Source: Hyphomicrobiales bacterium | Lineage (GTDB): Bacteria > Pseudomonadota > Alphaproteobacteria > Rhizobiales > Rhizobiaceae | Reading direction: 5' to 3' | NCBI GenBank assembly: GCA_011087605.1 | Contig: JAALLE010000003.1 | Location: 1 to 64,000, forward strand | DNA: 64,000 nucleotides | Part shown: positions 51,012 through 58,610 of the stretch, piece by piece | Layout of the letters: every line of letters starts with the position of its first letter | How positions within the stretch are numbered: position 1 is the stretch's first letter | Translations under genes and position numbers: made by a program | Notes under the pieces: generated by a model | The model's input: the letters and a program-made list of their open reading frames with translations, nothing else | What the model was told of the DNA's origin: nothing | The model's database searches: none

Positions 51012-51988
51012 GGCGCGAGACCTGGATCAGCTTTGGCTTTATGGCCGCAGGCCTGTTTTTGGTGGTGGCGGCGTGGTTCGGGGATGAACCGTTCACCATC
51101 ACTCTTGCAACGAAGGTTGTCATATTGTCGCTGGCGGGTGTCGGACTAAATCTGGCTCTGGGTCATGGCGGCCTCGTCTCGCTGGGCCATGCCGCATTTT
51201 TCGGTCTGGGAGGCTATGCGATGGGAATTCTGGCCAGCCATGCCCAAAGCTTTGAGCCCTTGATGATTGGCGCCTGGGCGCTTGAGGGCACCAAGTCGAT
51301 GCCGTTGATATGGCTGGTCGCGATGTTGGTGGCCGCCCTGTTTGCCCTGCCGATCGGGGTATTGAGCCTGCGCACCAGTGGGGTCTATTTCATCATGATC
51401 ACGCTGGCCTTTGCCCAGATGATTTATTACTTCGCCATATCCTGGCCGGCCTATGGTGGCGAAGACGGGATGTCGATCTATGTGCGCAATTCGTTTCCCG
51501 GTCTTAATACGCTTGATCCGATCCAGTTTTTCATTTTGTGCGCGCTGATACTGGCCATATGTCTGGTTTTGGTTGACCGTCTCGTCAAATCGCGCTTCGG
51601 CATGGCGCTGGAGGCCGCCAGGCAAAATCCTCAACGGGTCACCAGTCTCGGCATCGATACATTCAAGCTGCAATTGACGGCGTTTGTAATTTCCGCCGCG
51701 ATTACCGGGCTGGCGGGGGCTCTGTATGCAGACCTCAACCGCTTCGTCAGTCCGTCAATGCTTTCCTGGCAGGTGTCCGGTGAGATTATGATTTTCGTCA
51801 TTCTAGGCGGCGTGGCGCGATTTGCTGGACCTTTGGCAGGCGCCACCGTTTTCATTGCGTTAGAACATTTTCTCGGCGGGTTGACCGAGTTCTGGCAGAT
51901 CTGGCTTGGCCTGTTGCTGCTGGTCGTAATCCTGTTTGCCCGTGGCGGCATCATCGGCGTGTTGGCGGGGGAGCGGCGGCATGGGTGA
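51008..51988 (+). CDS. Branched-chain-type ABC permease (LivM-like)
   Basis: A 326-residue permease with about nine helices and the LivM motifs Leu-Gly-His-Gly-Gly-Leu-Val-Ser-Leu-Gly-His-Ala-Ala-Phe-Phe-Gly-Leu-Gly-Gly-Tyr and Ala-Ala-Arg-Gln-Asn-Pro-Gln-Arg-Val. Its end overlaps the LivG-like start (ATGGGTGA), so the run is translationally coupled. The C-terminus is short, without the extra ATPase fusion seen in some relatives. Confidence 0.9.
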   Translation: MRRETWISFGFMAAGLFLVVAAWFGDEPFTITLATKVVILSLAGVGLNLALGHGGLVSLGHAAFFGLGGYAMGILASHAQSFEPLMIGAWALEGTKSMPLIWLVAMLVAALFALPIGVLSLRTSGVYFIMITLAFAQMIYYFAISWPAYGGEDGMSIYVRNSFPGLNTLDPIQFFILCALILAICLVLVDRLVKSRFGMALEAARQNPQRVTSLGIDTFKLQLTAFVISAAITGLAGALYADLNRFVSPSMLSWQVSGEIMIFVILGGVARFAGPLAGATVFIALEHFLGGLTEFWQIWLGLLLLVVILFARGGIIGVLAGERRHG

Positions 51989-52733
51989 AGTCGTACTTTC
52001 GCTGGACAGGTTGAGTAAGCGCTTTGGTGCTTTACTTGCCAACGAGGATGTCAGTCTTGATCTGTGTGAGGGAGAGATCCATGCATTGATTGGCCCCAAT
52101 GGTGCGGGCAAATCCACGTTGGTTAAACAGGTTGCTGGAGAAATTCGCCCCGACGGCGGATCGATAATATTTGATGGACAGCTGATTAATGGCCTCAATA
52201 CAGCAGCACGAGCACGGGCGGGTCTCGGCCGCACGTTTCAGGTTTCATCGCTGATTTCGGAATTTTCGGTTTTGCAAAATGTCATGCTTGCTGTGCAGGG
52301 GCAGCAGGGCAATACTTTCCAGTTTTTCAGGCGGTTTTCCAGCGACGCAGAACTTGGCAAACTTGCTGGCCAAACCATCGAGGAACTTGATCTGCAAGAC
52401 CGCGCCGATGTTCCGGTATCGCAATTGTCTCACGGCGAACGGCGTCAACTGGAAATGGCCTGTGCACTTGCGCTCAAGCCGCGCGCATTGTTGCTGGATG
52501 AACCCCTGGCGGGGATTGGTCCGGCTGGAAGCCAACACATGACCCAGCTTTTGAAGAAATTGAAACAACAAGTGCCGATACTGTTGATCGAACATGATAT
52601 GGCCGCCGTTTTCGAACTCGCTGATCGTATCTCGGTGATGGTCTATGGGCGCATCATCACCACCGGCACAGCTCATGAGATCAGGAACAATAAACAGGTT
52701 CAGGAAGCCTATCTGGGGCAGGAGGCATCATGA
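51981..52733 (+). CDS. Branched-chain-type ABC ATPase (LivG-like)
   Basis: A 250-residue ATPase: Walker A Gly-Pro-Asn-Gly-Ala-Gly-Lys-Ser-Thr, Q-loop region Phe-Gln-Val-Ser-Ser-Leu, signature Leu-Ser-His-Gly-Glu-Arg-Arg-Gln, Walker B Leu-Leu-Leu-Asp-Glu-Pro and switch His in Ile-Glu-His-Asp-Met. ATG 51981 is preferred over an upstream in-frame start as it begins the LivG domain and overlaps the LivM stop. It ends in an ATGA overlap with the livF remnant. Confidence 0.9.
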   Translation: MGEVVLSLDRLSKRFGALLANEDVSLDLCEGEIHALIGPNGAGKSTLVKQVAGEIRPDGGSIIFDGQLINGLNTAARARAGLGRTFQVSSLISEFSVLQNVMLAVQGQQGNTFQFFRRFSSDAELGKLAGQTIEELDLQDRADVPVSQLSHGERRQLEMACALALKPRALLLDEPLAGIGPAGSQHMTQLLKKLKQQVPILLIEHDMAAVFELADRISVMVYGRIITTGTAHEIRNNKQVQEAYLGQEAS

Positions 52734-53418
52734 GTGCTCTGTTGCAGGTTAGCGATCTGGCCGCCTTCTATGGTCCATCTCAGGCATTGTTCAATGTGAA
52801 CTTGAGTGTCACTGAAGGGCATCTGGTTGCATTGATGGGTCGTAATGGCATGGGCAAGTCCACAACCATTGGTGCGATCTGCCGGATGGTGGCTGCGCGA
52901 CACGGGCGGATTGAATTTGCTGGCCAGAACCTGCTGGCGCTCAAACCTCATCAGGCCATCAGAACCGGTTTGGGGCTTGTGCCAGAGGGCCGCCGATGCT
53001 TCCCCAATCTGACGGTATTTGAAAATTGCATCGCCGCTGCGCAACCCGGCGACTGGCATTTTGACAGCGTTTCCAAACTTTTCCCACGCTTGCACGAACG
53101 TCGCAATCAAATGGCCAATACCCTGTCAGGTGGAGAGCAACAGATGCTCGCCATTGCCCGGCTCTGATGACCAATCCGCGCCTGCTGATCCTGGATGAGG
53201 CAACAGAAGGTCTGGCTCCTGTTGTCCGGCAGGAAATTTGGGCCGCATTGCATAAGCTCAAGCAAACCGGCCTTTCCATACTTCTCGTCGACAAAACGCT
53301 CAGCGAACTACTCGACATCGCCGATCATTGCGTGATTTTGGAAAAAGGCGAAACCGTCTGGACGGGTATACCAGAAAACCTGTCAGCAGATATAAGCGAT
53401 CGCTTTCTCGGTGCCTGA
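52730..53418 (+). pseudogene. livF-like ABC ATPase gene split by an apparent one-base deletion
   Basis: The first frame (52730-53167, 145 residues) has Walker A Gly-Arg-Asn-Gly-Met-Gly-Lys-Ser-Thr and the signature Leu-Ser-Gly-Gly-Glu-Gln-Gln, then stops. The second frame (53167-53418, 83 residues) continues directly with Thr-Asn-Pro-Arg-Leu-Leu-Ile-Leu-Asp-Glu-Ala-Thr-Glu-Gly-Leu-Ala-Pro (Walker B). The join reads CCCGGCTCTGATGACC, where intact relatives would read CCCGGGCTCTGATGACC (Ala-Arg-Ala-Leu-Met-Thr). One missing G restores a protein of about 229 residues, the normal LivF size. The first stop and the second ATG overlap as TGATG, so re-initiation could make two halves. A sequencing or assembly error in the GGG run is an alternative. 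Confidence 0.72.
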
Positions 53419-54468
53419 TTAACTTGTTGGTGGTCTTCCGGTGGTCTTGCCGATGAGCAGGTCGGTTTTCCACAATTCGCAGGCCGGTGGGGCGCCTGGA
53501 TTGGATATCTGATCCATCAACATTTCTCCAACCCGTCGACCGGCATCCTGAATCGACGAGGAAACGCTTGTCATGTAGGGCGCGGAATTGCCGCTGCCAT
53601 TGGCCTGCAGAAATGACAATTTGTCATCGAAGGTTGCCAATGAAATATCCTGTCCCGGCAACAGCCCGCGAACATTGGCGGCCCGCATGCCACCCATGGC
53701 CGACAATACGCTGGAATAGATGAAGGCAGTTGGCGGATCCGACATGTCGAGTTTGGCGATTGTCATTTCGTAACCGTAGGGCTCGTTCATGTCCTGGCTA
53801 GAGATCAAGTCCGGATCGATTCCGATGCCGTGATCGCTCAGCGCTGCTTCGTAGCCAAGTCGACGACGATGCGCGAAGTTCATGATTTCCAATCCATTGA
53901 TCAGCGCAATTCGCCGATGGCCCTGATCGATAAGGTAATTGGTCAGCTTCTCAATGGCAGAGCGATTGTCAACGTCAAGCCAGGAATAGGAATGTTCTTC
54001 ACCACCGGCCCGACCGTGCACCACGAAGGGCATGCCAATGGACTGCAATAATTGAATCCGGGTTTCGTCGACCCTTGGTCCGTGAACCACGACACCGTCG
54101 ACCCGATTGCGGCTGACAAAGTCGCGATAAATGTCTGCTTCCTGATCTTCCTGGGCTGCCCTGATAAGCAGATCATAACCAGCCTTGGCATAGGCATCGC
54201 TGGCTCCGGCGAGAAAGTCTGAGAAATGCGGGTTGATCATGCGATGCTCGGAAACCGGCACGACATGACCGATAATACCGGCCTTGCCGGTGGCCAGACT
54301 ACTGGCGCTTGGGCTGGGGTGGTAGTTGAATTTGTCTGCGGCGTCGCGCACTTTTTGGCGAGTTTTTTCACTGACTTCTGGAAATCCATTGAGGGCGCGG
54401 CTGACCGTAGTTTGGGATAGTCCAAGGTGTTCGGACAGTCGCTTTAAGTTGACAGTTTTTTCTCGCAC
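53419..54468 (-). CDS. aglR: LacI-family regulator AglR
   Basis: A 349-residue LacI-type repressor. The DNA-binding helix-turn-helix is at the N-terminus (Val-Asn-Leu-Lys-Arg-Leu-Ser-Glu-His-Leu-Gly-Leu-Ser-Gln-Thr-Thr-Val-Ser-Arg-Ala) with hinge residues, then a periplasmic-binding-like core that senses a sugar. GTG 54468 is chosen because the operator-like repeat at 54485-54500 would otherwise lie inside the gene; a TTG at 54528 is the longer alternative. It faces aglE across a 286-base gap, as in the Sinorhizobium agl locus, where AglR controls alpha-glucoside uptake. Confidence 0.85.
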   Translation of the reverse strand: MREKTVNLKRLSEHLGLSQTTVSRALNGFPEVSEKTRQKVRDAADKFNYHPSPSASSLATGKAGIIGHVVPVSEHRMINPHFSDFLAGASDAYAKAGYDLLIRAAQEDQEADIYRDFVSRNRVDGVVVHGPRVDETRIQLLQSIGMPFVVHGRAGGEEHSYSWLDVDNRSAIEKLTNYLIDQGHRRIALINGLEIMNFAHRRRLGYEAALSDHGIGIDPDLISSQDMNEPYGYEMTIAKLDMSDPPTAFIYSSVLSAMGGMRAANVRGLLPGQDISLATFDDKLSFLQANGSGNSAPYMTSVSSSIQDAGRRVGEMLMDQISNPGAPPACELWKTDLLIGKTTGRPPTS

Positions 54469-54484
54469 GGCCGTTACACTACCA

Positions 54485-54500
54485 TTCAAACCGCTTTGAA
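54485..54500. promoter_or_regulatory. Putative AglR operator at aglR
   Basis: TTCAAACCGCTTTGAA is a near-palindrome with one central mismatch, sharing the CAAA-x-CGC-TTTG core with the perfect site at 54614-54631. It lies 17 bases upstream of the GTG start of aglR, suggesting autoregulation. Confidence 0.55.
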
Positions 54501-54579
54501 TATTGCCGATAAATAGTACGTTTATCAAGCCCCCTTGTGAACAATGGTGTCACCGCGGGCTCCAAAACCATTAAGAAGC

Positions 54580-54609
54580 TTGACACTATGAGGGCGCCAT
54601 GTGTAAGTG
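54580..54609 (+). promoter_or_regulatory. Putative aglE promoter
   Basis: A consensus -35 TTGACA (54580-54585) is followed 17-18 bases on by a weak -10-like GTAAGT or TAAGTG. The predicted start near 54616 falls inside the operator 54614-54631, which fits repression. The -10 call is uncertain. Confidence 0.45.
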
Positions 54610-54613
54610 AATT

Positions 54614-54631
54614 ATCCAAAGCGCTTTGGAT
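54614..54631. promoter_or_regulatory. Perfect AglR-type operator at aglE
   Basis: ATCCAAAGCGCTTTGGAT is an 18-bp perfect palindrome with a central CG, typical of LacI-family operators, 124 bases before aglE. It shares its core with sites at 54485-54500 and 62252-62265. Confidence 0.7.
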
Positions 54632-54754
54632 TTGAATTTGACTTTCAAACCAGATTCCGCTGTGGTGAGCAGGAGGCAGAGGATGCGTCTCTGTCCAATC
54701 GTAATGAATGCAAGGGTTTGCTGCGCAATAGCGGGCACCTGCTTGGAGGACTTC

Positions 54755-56122
54755 ATGAAGAAAATTATCGCTGCCAGCCTCTTGTCGCTGGCCCTATCCT
54801 GTGGCGCCGCGTTTGCCGACGGCCATGCCAAATTGAAATTCCAGCCTGGCGAAGACAGCCGGTTTAGCTGGGACAGCTACAATGCCTGGGCCAAAAGCGC
54901 CCCTGACTTGAAAGGCCAGACTGTGACCGTGGGCGGACCCTGGTTGCAACCGGAAGACGGCGTGTTTCGCTCGGTAATCGCCTATTTCGCGGCCGCCACC
55001 GGTGCGGAAGTTATCTATACCGGGTCAGACTCATTTGAGCAGCAGATAGTCATCGATGCAGAAGCTGGTTCGGCACCCAATGTGGCCGTGTTCCCGCAAC
55101 CGGGCCTCGCTGCCGATATGGCCTCACGTGGCCTGCTTCATCCGCTGGCGGATGGCATGGGCGACTGGATCAAGTCCAATTATGGTGCTGGTGAATCCTG
55201 GGTCGATCTTGGCACTTTCAAAGACAAGGCAGGCGAAGATCAGCTTTACGGCTTTTTCTACAACGTGAATGTAAAAAGTCTCGTTTGGTATGTGCCGGAA
55301 AACTTCGAAGATGCCGGTTACGATGTTCCAGAAACGATGGAAGACCTGCGTGCTCTGACGGAGAAGATTGCAGCTGATGGCGAAAAGCCATGGTGCATCG
55401 GTCTTGGTTCAGGTGCCGCGACAGGCTGGCCTGCAACAGACTGGGTTGAAGACATTATGCTGCGCACCCAGACAGCAGAAGTCTATGACCAGTGGACCAA
55501 AAACGAGATCCCATTCAACGACGCCCGGGTTGTGGCGGCAATTGAGGAATTTGGCTGGTTTGCACGCAACGATGCCAACGTGGCCGGTGGTGCAGGCGCT
55601 GTGGCAACAACCGATTTCCGCGATTCACCCAAGGGTATGTTTGCCTCGCCACCGCAATGCTACATGCATCGTCAGGCGTCCTTCGTGCCGGCCTTTTTCC
55701 CCGAAGGTACAGAATTCGGCGACGATGTGGATTTCTTCTACTTCCCGTCCTACGCCGGCAAGGATCTCGGCAACCCGGTTCTTGGTGGTGGCACCTTGAT
55801 GTCGATCACCAAACCATCTGACGCAACAAGCGCCTTGATGGAGTTCTTTAAACTGCCATTGGCGCATGAAGTTATGATGGCACAAATCGGATTCCTGACA
55901 CCGCATAAAAGCGTCAATGCCGACGCCTATATGAACGATGCGTTGAAAGGGCAGGGCGAGATTCTGGTCAATGCCACGACATTCCGCTTTGACGGCTCGG
56001 ACCTGATGCCGGGTGGTGTCGGCGCAGGCACGTTCTGGACCGGCATGGTGGACTTCACTGGCGGAAAAGACGCCAAGGCGGTCGCCGATGAAATCCAGGC
56101 CAGTTGGGAAGCGTTGAAATAA
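54755..56122 (+). CDS. aglE: Alpha-glucoside ABC transporter substrate-binding protein
   Basis: A 455-residue periplasmic binding protein with a Sec signal (Met-Lys-Lys-Ile-Ile-Ala-Ala-Ser-Leu then cleavage near Ala-Phe-Ala). It belongs to the AglE-like family-1 group, with Gly-Gly-Pro-Trp-Leu-Gln-Pro-Glu-Asp and Trp-Cys-Ile-Gly-Leu-Gly-Ser-Gly-Ala-Ala-Thr-Gly-Trp-Pro-Ala-Thr-Asp-Trp. AglE binds maltose, sucrose and trehalose-type alpha-glucosides in Sinorhizobium. ATG 54755 follows GGAGGACTTC. An earlier in-frame ATG at 54626 would overlap the operator. A hairpin follows the gene. Confidence 0.88.
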   Translation: MKKIIAASLLSLALSCGAAFADGHAKLKFQPGEDSRFSWDSYNAWAKSAPDLKGQTVTVGGPWLQPEDGVFRSVIAYFAAATGAEVIYTGSDSFEQQIVIDAEAGSAPNVAVFPQPGLAADMASRGLLHPLADGMGDWIKSNYGAGESWVDLGTFKDKAGEDQLYGFFYNVNVKSLVWYVPENFEDAGYDVPETMEDLRALTEKIAADGEKPWCIGLGSGAATGWPATDWVEDIMLRTQTAEVYDQWTKNEIPFNDARVVAAIEEFGWFARNDANVAGGAGAVATTDFRDSPKGMFASPPQCYMHRQASFVPAFFPEGTEFGDDVDFFYFPSYAGKDLGNPVLGGGTLMSITKPSDATSALMEFFKLPLAHEVMMAQIGFLTPHKSVNADAYMNDALKGQGEILVNATTFRFDGSDLMPGGVGAGTFWTGMVDFTGGKDAKAVADEIQASWEALK

Positions 56123-56153
56123 ACGCACCGTTTGGACTGTAGCGAAATTGTGC

Positions 56154-56171
56154 CCGGGCCTGATTGCCCGG
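56154..56171 (+). other. Intercistronic hairpin after aglE
   Basis: CCGGGC-ctgatt-GCCCGG: perfect 6-bp GC stem, 31 bases after the aglE stop and 38 before aglF, without a T-run. It is a fourth case of a hairpin directly after a binding-protein gene in this window. Confidence 0.55.
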
Positions 56172-56209
56172 TCACATAATCCAGATCTTGCATCCGTCGG
56201 GAGGACGTT

Positions 56210-57445
56210 ATGAACCCAGCTCTTCAAGGCCTAATCACGATCCTGGTCGGGGTTGGCGGCTGCATTGGATATTTTTATTTTTCAAACCAGATTCTCGACA
56301 AGGTGATCTTCCCGGCAAAGGGTGAAAATATCGGGAGGAACATCAATCGCGCCAATCAGGTGCGGCCATGGTTGTTTCTTTTTCCGGCAATTTTCGCGCT
56401 CGGTCTGTATCTTGGCTATCCGGTCTTTGAAACTTTACGTCTGTCGCTGACGGATCGCGCTCAGGATGGTGCTTTTGTTGGCTTGTCGAATTATCAGCAG
56501 ATGATGAGTGAGCCAAAATTCTGGGAAGCCATTCGCAACAACATGCTTTGGCTGATCGTGGTTCCGGCGGCGTCGACAGCATTTGGTTTGCTGACCGCAC
56601 AGCTTACCGATCGGTTGTTTTGGGGAAATATCGCCAAATCCCTGATTTTTATGCCGATGGCAATTTCCTTTGTCGGCGCCTCGGTCATCTTCAAGCTGAT
56701 CTATGATGCGCGGCCAGCTGAATCGGCTCAAATCGGCGTGCTCAATGCTGTCTGGATGGGTTTTGACGGCGGCTCTGCATCGGTTTTTGTGCTGCAACTT
56801 CTGCCTACCGTCATTCTCCTGGGATTTATTGCTCTGGTGGCCTATGCGGCTTACTCGATCACACGACCGCTATTTTCCGGACGCGGTGGTGTTGCAGTGT
56901 TTGCAACCATCCTGCGAGGGATTGCCGTAATTGGTGCTGTGTGGTTGATCTGGCGGGCGCTTAACTCGTTGCCTGCCATCTGGACGACCGAGATTAAATA
57001 TGGCGAGCCGCAGCAATGGCTGACTCTGCCATTCTGGAACAATTTCTTTTTGATGGTGGTTCTGATCTGGATCCAGACCGGATTTGCCATGGTAATCCTG
57101 TCGGCTGCCCTGCGCGGTATTCCAGAAGAAACCGTCGAAGCCGCCGTCATTGATGGCGCCAATCCGTTTCAGATATTCTTCAAGATCAAAGTGCCTCAGA
57201 TCATGGGGACAATTCTGGTTGTTTGGACGACGATTACGATCACCGTGTTGAAAGTCTTCGACATCGTGTTCGCAATGACCAACGGGCAATGGGAGACCCA
57301 GGTTCTGGCCAATTACATGTACGACAAATTGTTCAGAGCCGGTGACTGGGGCGTCGGTTCGGCGTCCGCCATGGTCATCATGTTGCTGGTCACGCCAATT
57401 CTGGTCTGGAACATTCACAATGCCCGCAAGGAGATGCGCTCATGA
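56210..57445 (+). CDS. aglF: Alpha-glucoside ABC transporter permease AglF
   Basis: A 411-residue permease of the MalF class, with an extra N-terminal membrane helix (about residues 6-30) followed by a short cytoplasmic linker and then Arg-Pro-Trp-Leu-Phe-Leu-Phe-Pro-Ala. The EAA loop Glu-Thr-Val-Glu-Ala-Ala-Val-Ile-Asp-Gly-Ala is near residue 304. It overlaps aglG by an ATGA. The extra helix resembles that of other AglF-type proteins and may aid assembly, which is inference. Confidence 0.87.
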   Translation: MNPALQGLITILVGVGGCIGYFYFSNQILDKVIFPAKGENIGRNINRANQVRPWLFLFPAIFALGLYLGYPVFETLRLSLTDRAQDGAFVGLSNYQQMMSEPKFWEAIRNNMLWLIVVPAASTAFGLLTAQLTDRLFWGNIAKSLIFMPMAISFVGASVIFKLIYDARPAESAQIGVLNAVWMGFDGGSASVFVLQLLPTVILLGFIALVAYAAYSITRPLFSGRGGVAVFATILRGIAVIGAVWLIWRALNSLPAIWTTEIKYGEPQQWLTLPFWNNFFLMVVLIWIQTGFAMVILSAALRGIPEETVEAAVIDGANPFQIFFKIKVPQIMGTILVVWTTITITVLKVFDIVFAMTNGQWETQVLANYMYDKLFRAGDWGVGSASAMVIMLLVTPILVWNIHNARKEMRS

Positions 57446-58605
57446 CCGGTTCCTCTGGCACAAAGGCGGCCCTGACATGGGCAGTAAATGTCTCGGTGAT
57501 TTTACTGGTGCTGTTATGGCTTTTTCCAACGGTTGGGCTGTTCGTTTCATCGTTTCGCACCGCTGACCAGATCACGGCGTCTGGCTGGTGGGCATCGCTG
57601 ACATCATCTCAGCAAATCGTTCAACTGCGAGCCGGTGGGCGCGATGCAGCGACCGAAAAAGACGGTATTTTCATCGTTGAAGGCAATCTTCTAACAGACG
57701 GCGCCGACGCGCCGGGACCCGTCGAAATAACTGCTTTTGGCGTTTCCTCACGAGCGGTTGATGCATACAAAATTGGCGATACGGCGGAGTTTGGCAAAGG
57801 AAAAACCTTCACGCTTAAGGCCGACGGTACGTATCGATATACAAGTGCAGATCGTCCAAGACGGCGCGGGCAGAGGGTATTTGTGACCGCCGTTTTACCA
57901 CCTGAATTTACCTCTGAAAACTATGGCACCATTTTGTTCAGCGGCTCCGGGCAAGACAATATGGCAAAGGCGTTTTTCAACACGCTCACCGTAACCATAC
58001 CAGCCACCATCATTCCCATACTAATTGCCGCTTTTGCCGCCTATGCCCTTGCCTGGATGGAGTTTCCAGGTCGGGCGCTGCTGATCGCGGCGGTGGTCGG
58101 GCTTCTGGTCGTTCCGTTGCAATTGGCTCTGATCCCACTGTTGCAGCTGCACAATAATATCGGAGTTGGCAAAGGCTATCTGGGGGTGTGGCTCGCTCAT
58201 ACGGGATTTGGGCTTCCGCTCGCCATCTATCTGCTGCGCAATTATATGGTCGGGCTTCCGCGCGATATTATCGAAAACGCCCGGGTTGATGGTGCAACCG
58301 ATTTTCAGATTTTCACCAAAATCATCCTGCCGCTTTCGTTCCCGGCGCTTGCCTCTTTTGCAATTTTTCAGTTCCTGTGGACATGGAACGACCTGCTTGT
58401 CGCGAAAGTCTTCCTGATTGATTCAACAGGCCAGACCACCGTCATGACAAACCAGATTGTTGAATTGCTTGGTACCCGTGGCGGCAATTGGGAAATTCTG
58501 GCAACCGCTGCCTTTATATCGATTGCAGTTCCGTTGGCGGTATTTTTCATCCTGCAACGTTATCTTGTTCGAGGCCTGTTGGCCGGTTCCGTCAAAGGCG
58601 GATAA
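57442..58605 (+). CDS. aglG: Alpha-glucoside ABC transporter permease AglG
   Basis: A 387-residue permease of the MalG class. Between the first and second helices lies a large periplasmic region of about 120 residues (about 45-170), rich in Gly/Asp/Lys and with beta character (Phe-Thr-Leu-Lys-Ala-Asp-Gly-Thr-Tyr-Arg-Tyr). The remaining helices carry the EAA loop Glu-Asn-Ala-Arg-Val-Asp-Gly-Ala-Thr near 275. The gene ends with Ala-Gly-Ser-Val-Lys-Gly-Gly, and aglA follows after 5 bases. Confidence 0.87.
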   Translation: MTGSSGTKAALTWAVNVSVILLVLLWLFPTVGLFVSSFRTADQITASGWWASLTSSQQIVQLRAGGRDAATEKDGIFIVEGNLLTDGADAPGPVEITAFGVSSRAVDAYKIGDTAEFGKGKTFTLKADGTYRYTSADRPRRRGQRVFVTAVLPPEFTSENYGTILFSGSGQDNMAKAFFNTLTVTIPATIIPILIAAFAAYALAWMEFPGRALLIAAVVGLLVVPLQLALIPLLQLHNNIGVGKGYLGVWLAHTGFGLPLAIYLLRNYMVGLPRDIIENARVDGATDFQIFTKIILPLSFPALASFAIFQFLWTWNDLLVAKVFLIDSTGQTTVMTNQIVELLGTRGGNWEILATAAFISIAVPLAVFFILQRYLVRGLLAGSVKGG

Positions 58606-58610
58606 CTCAC

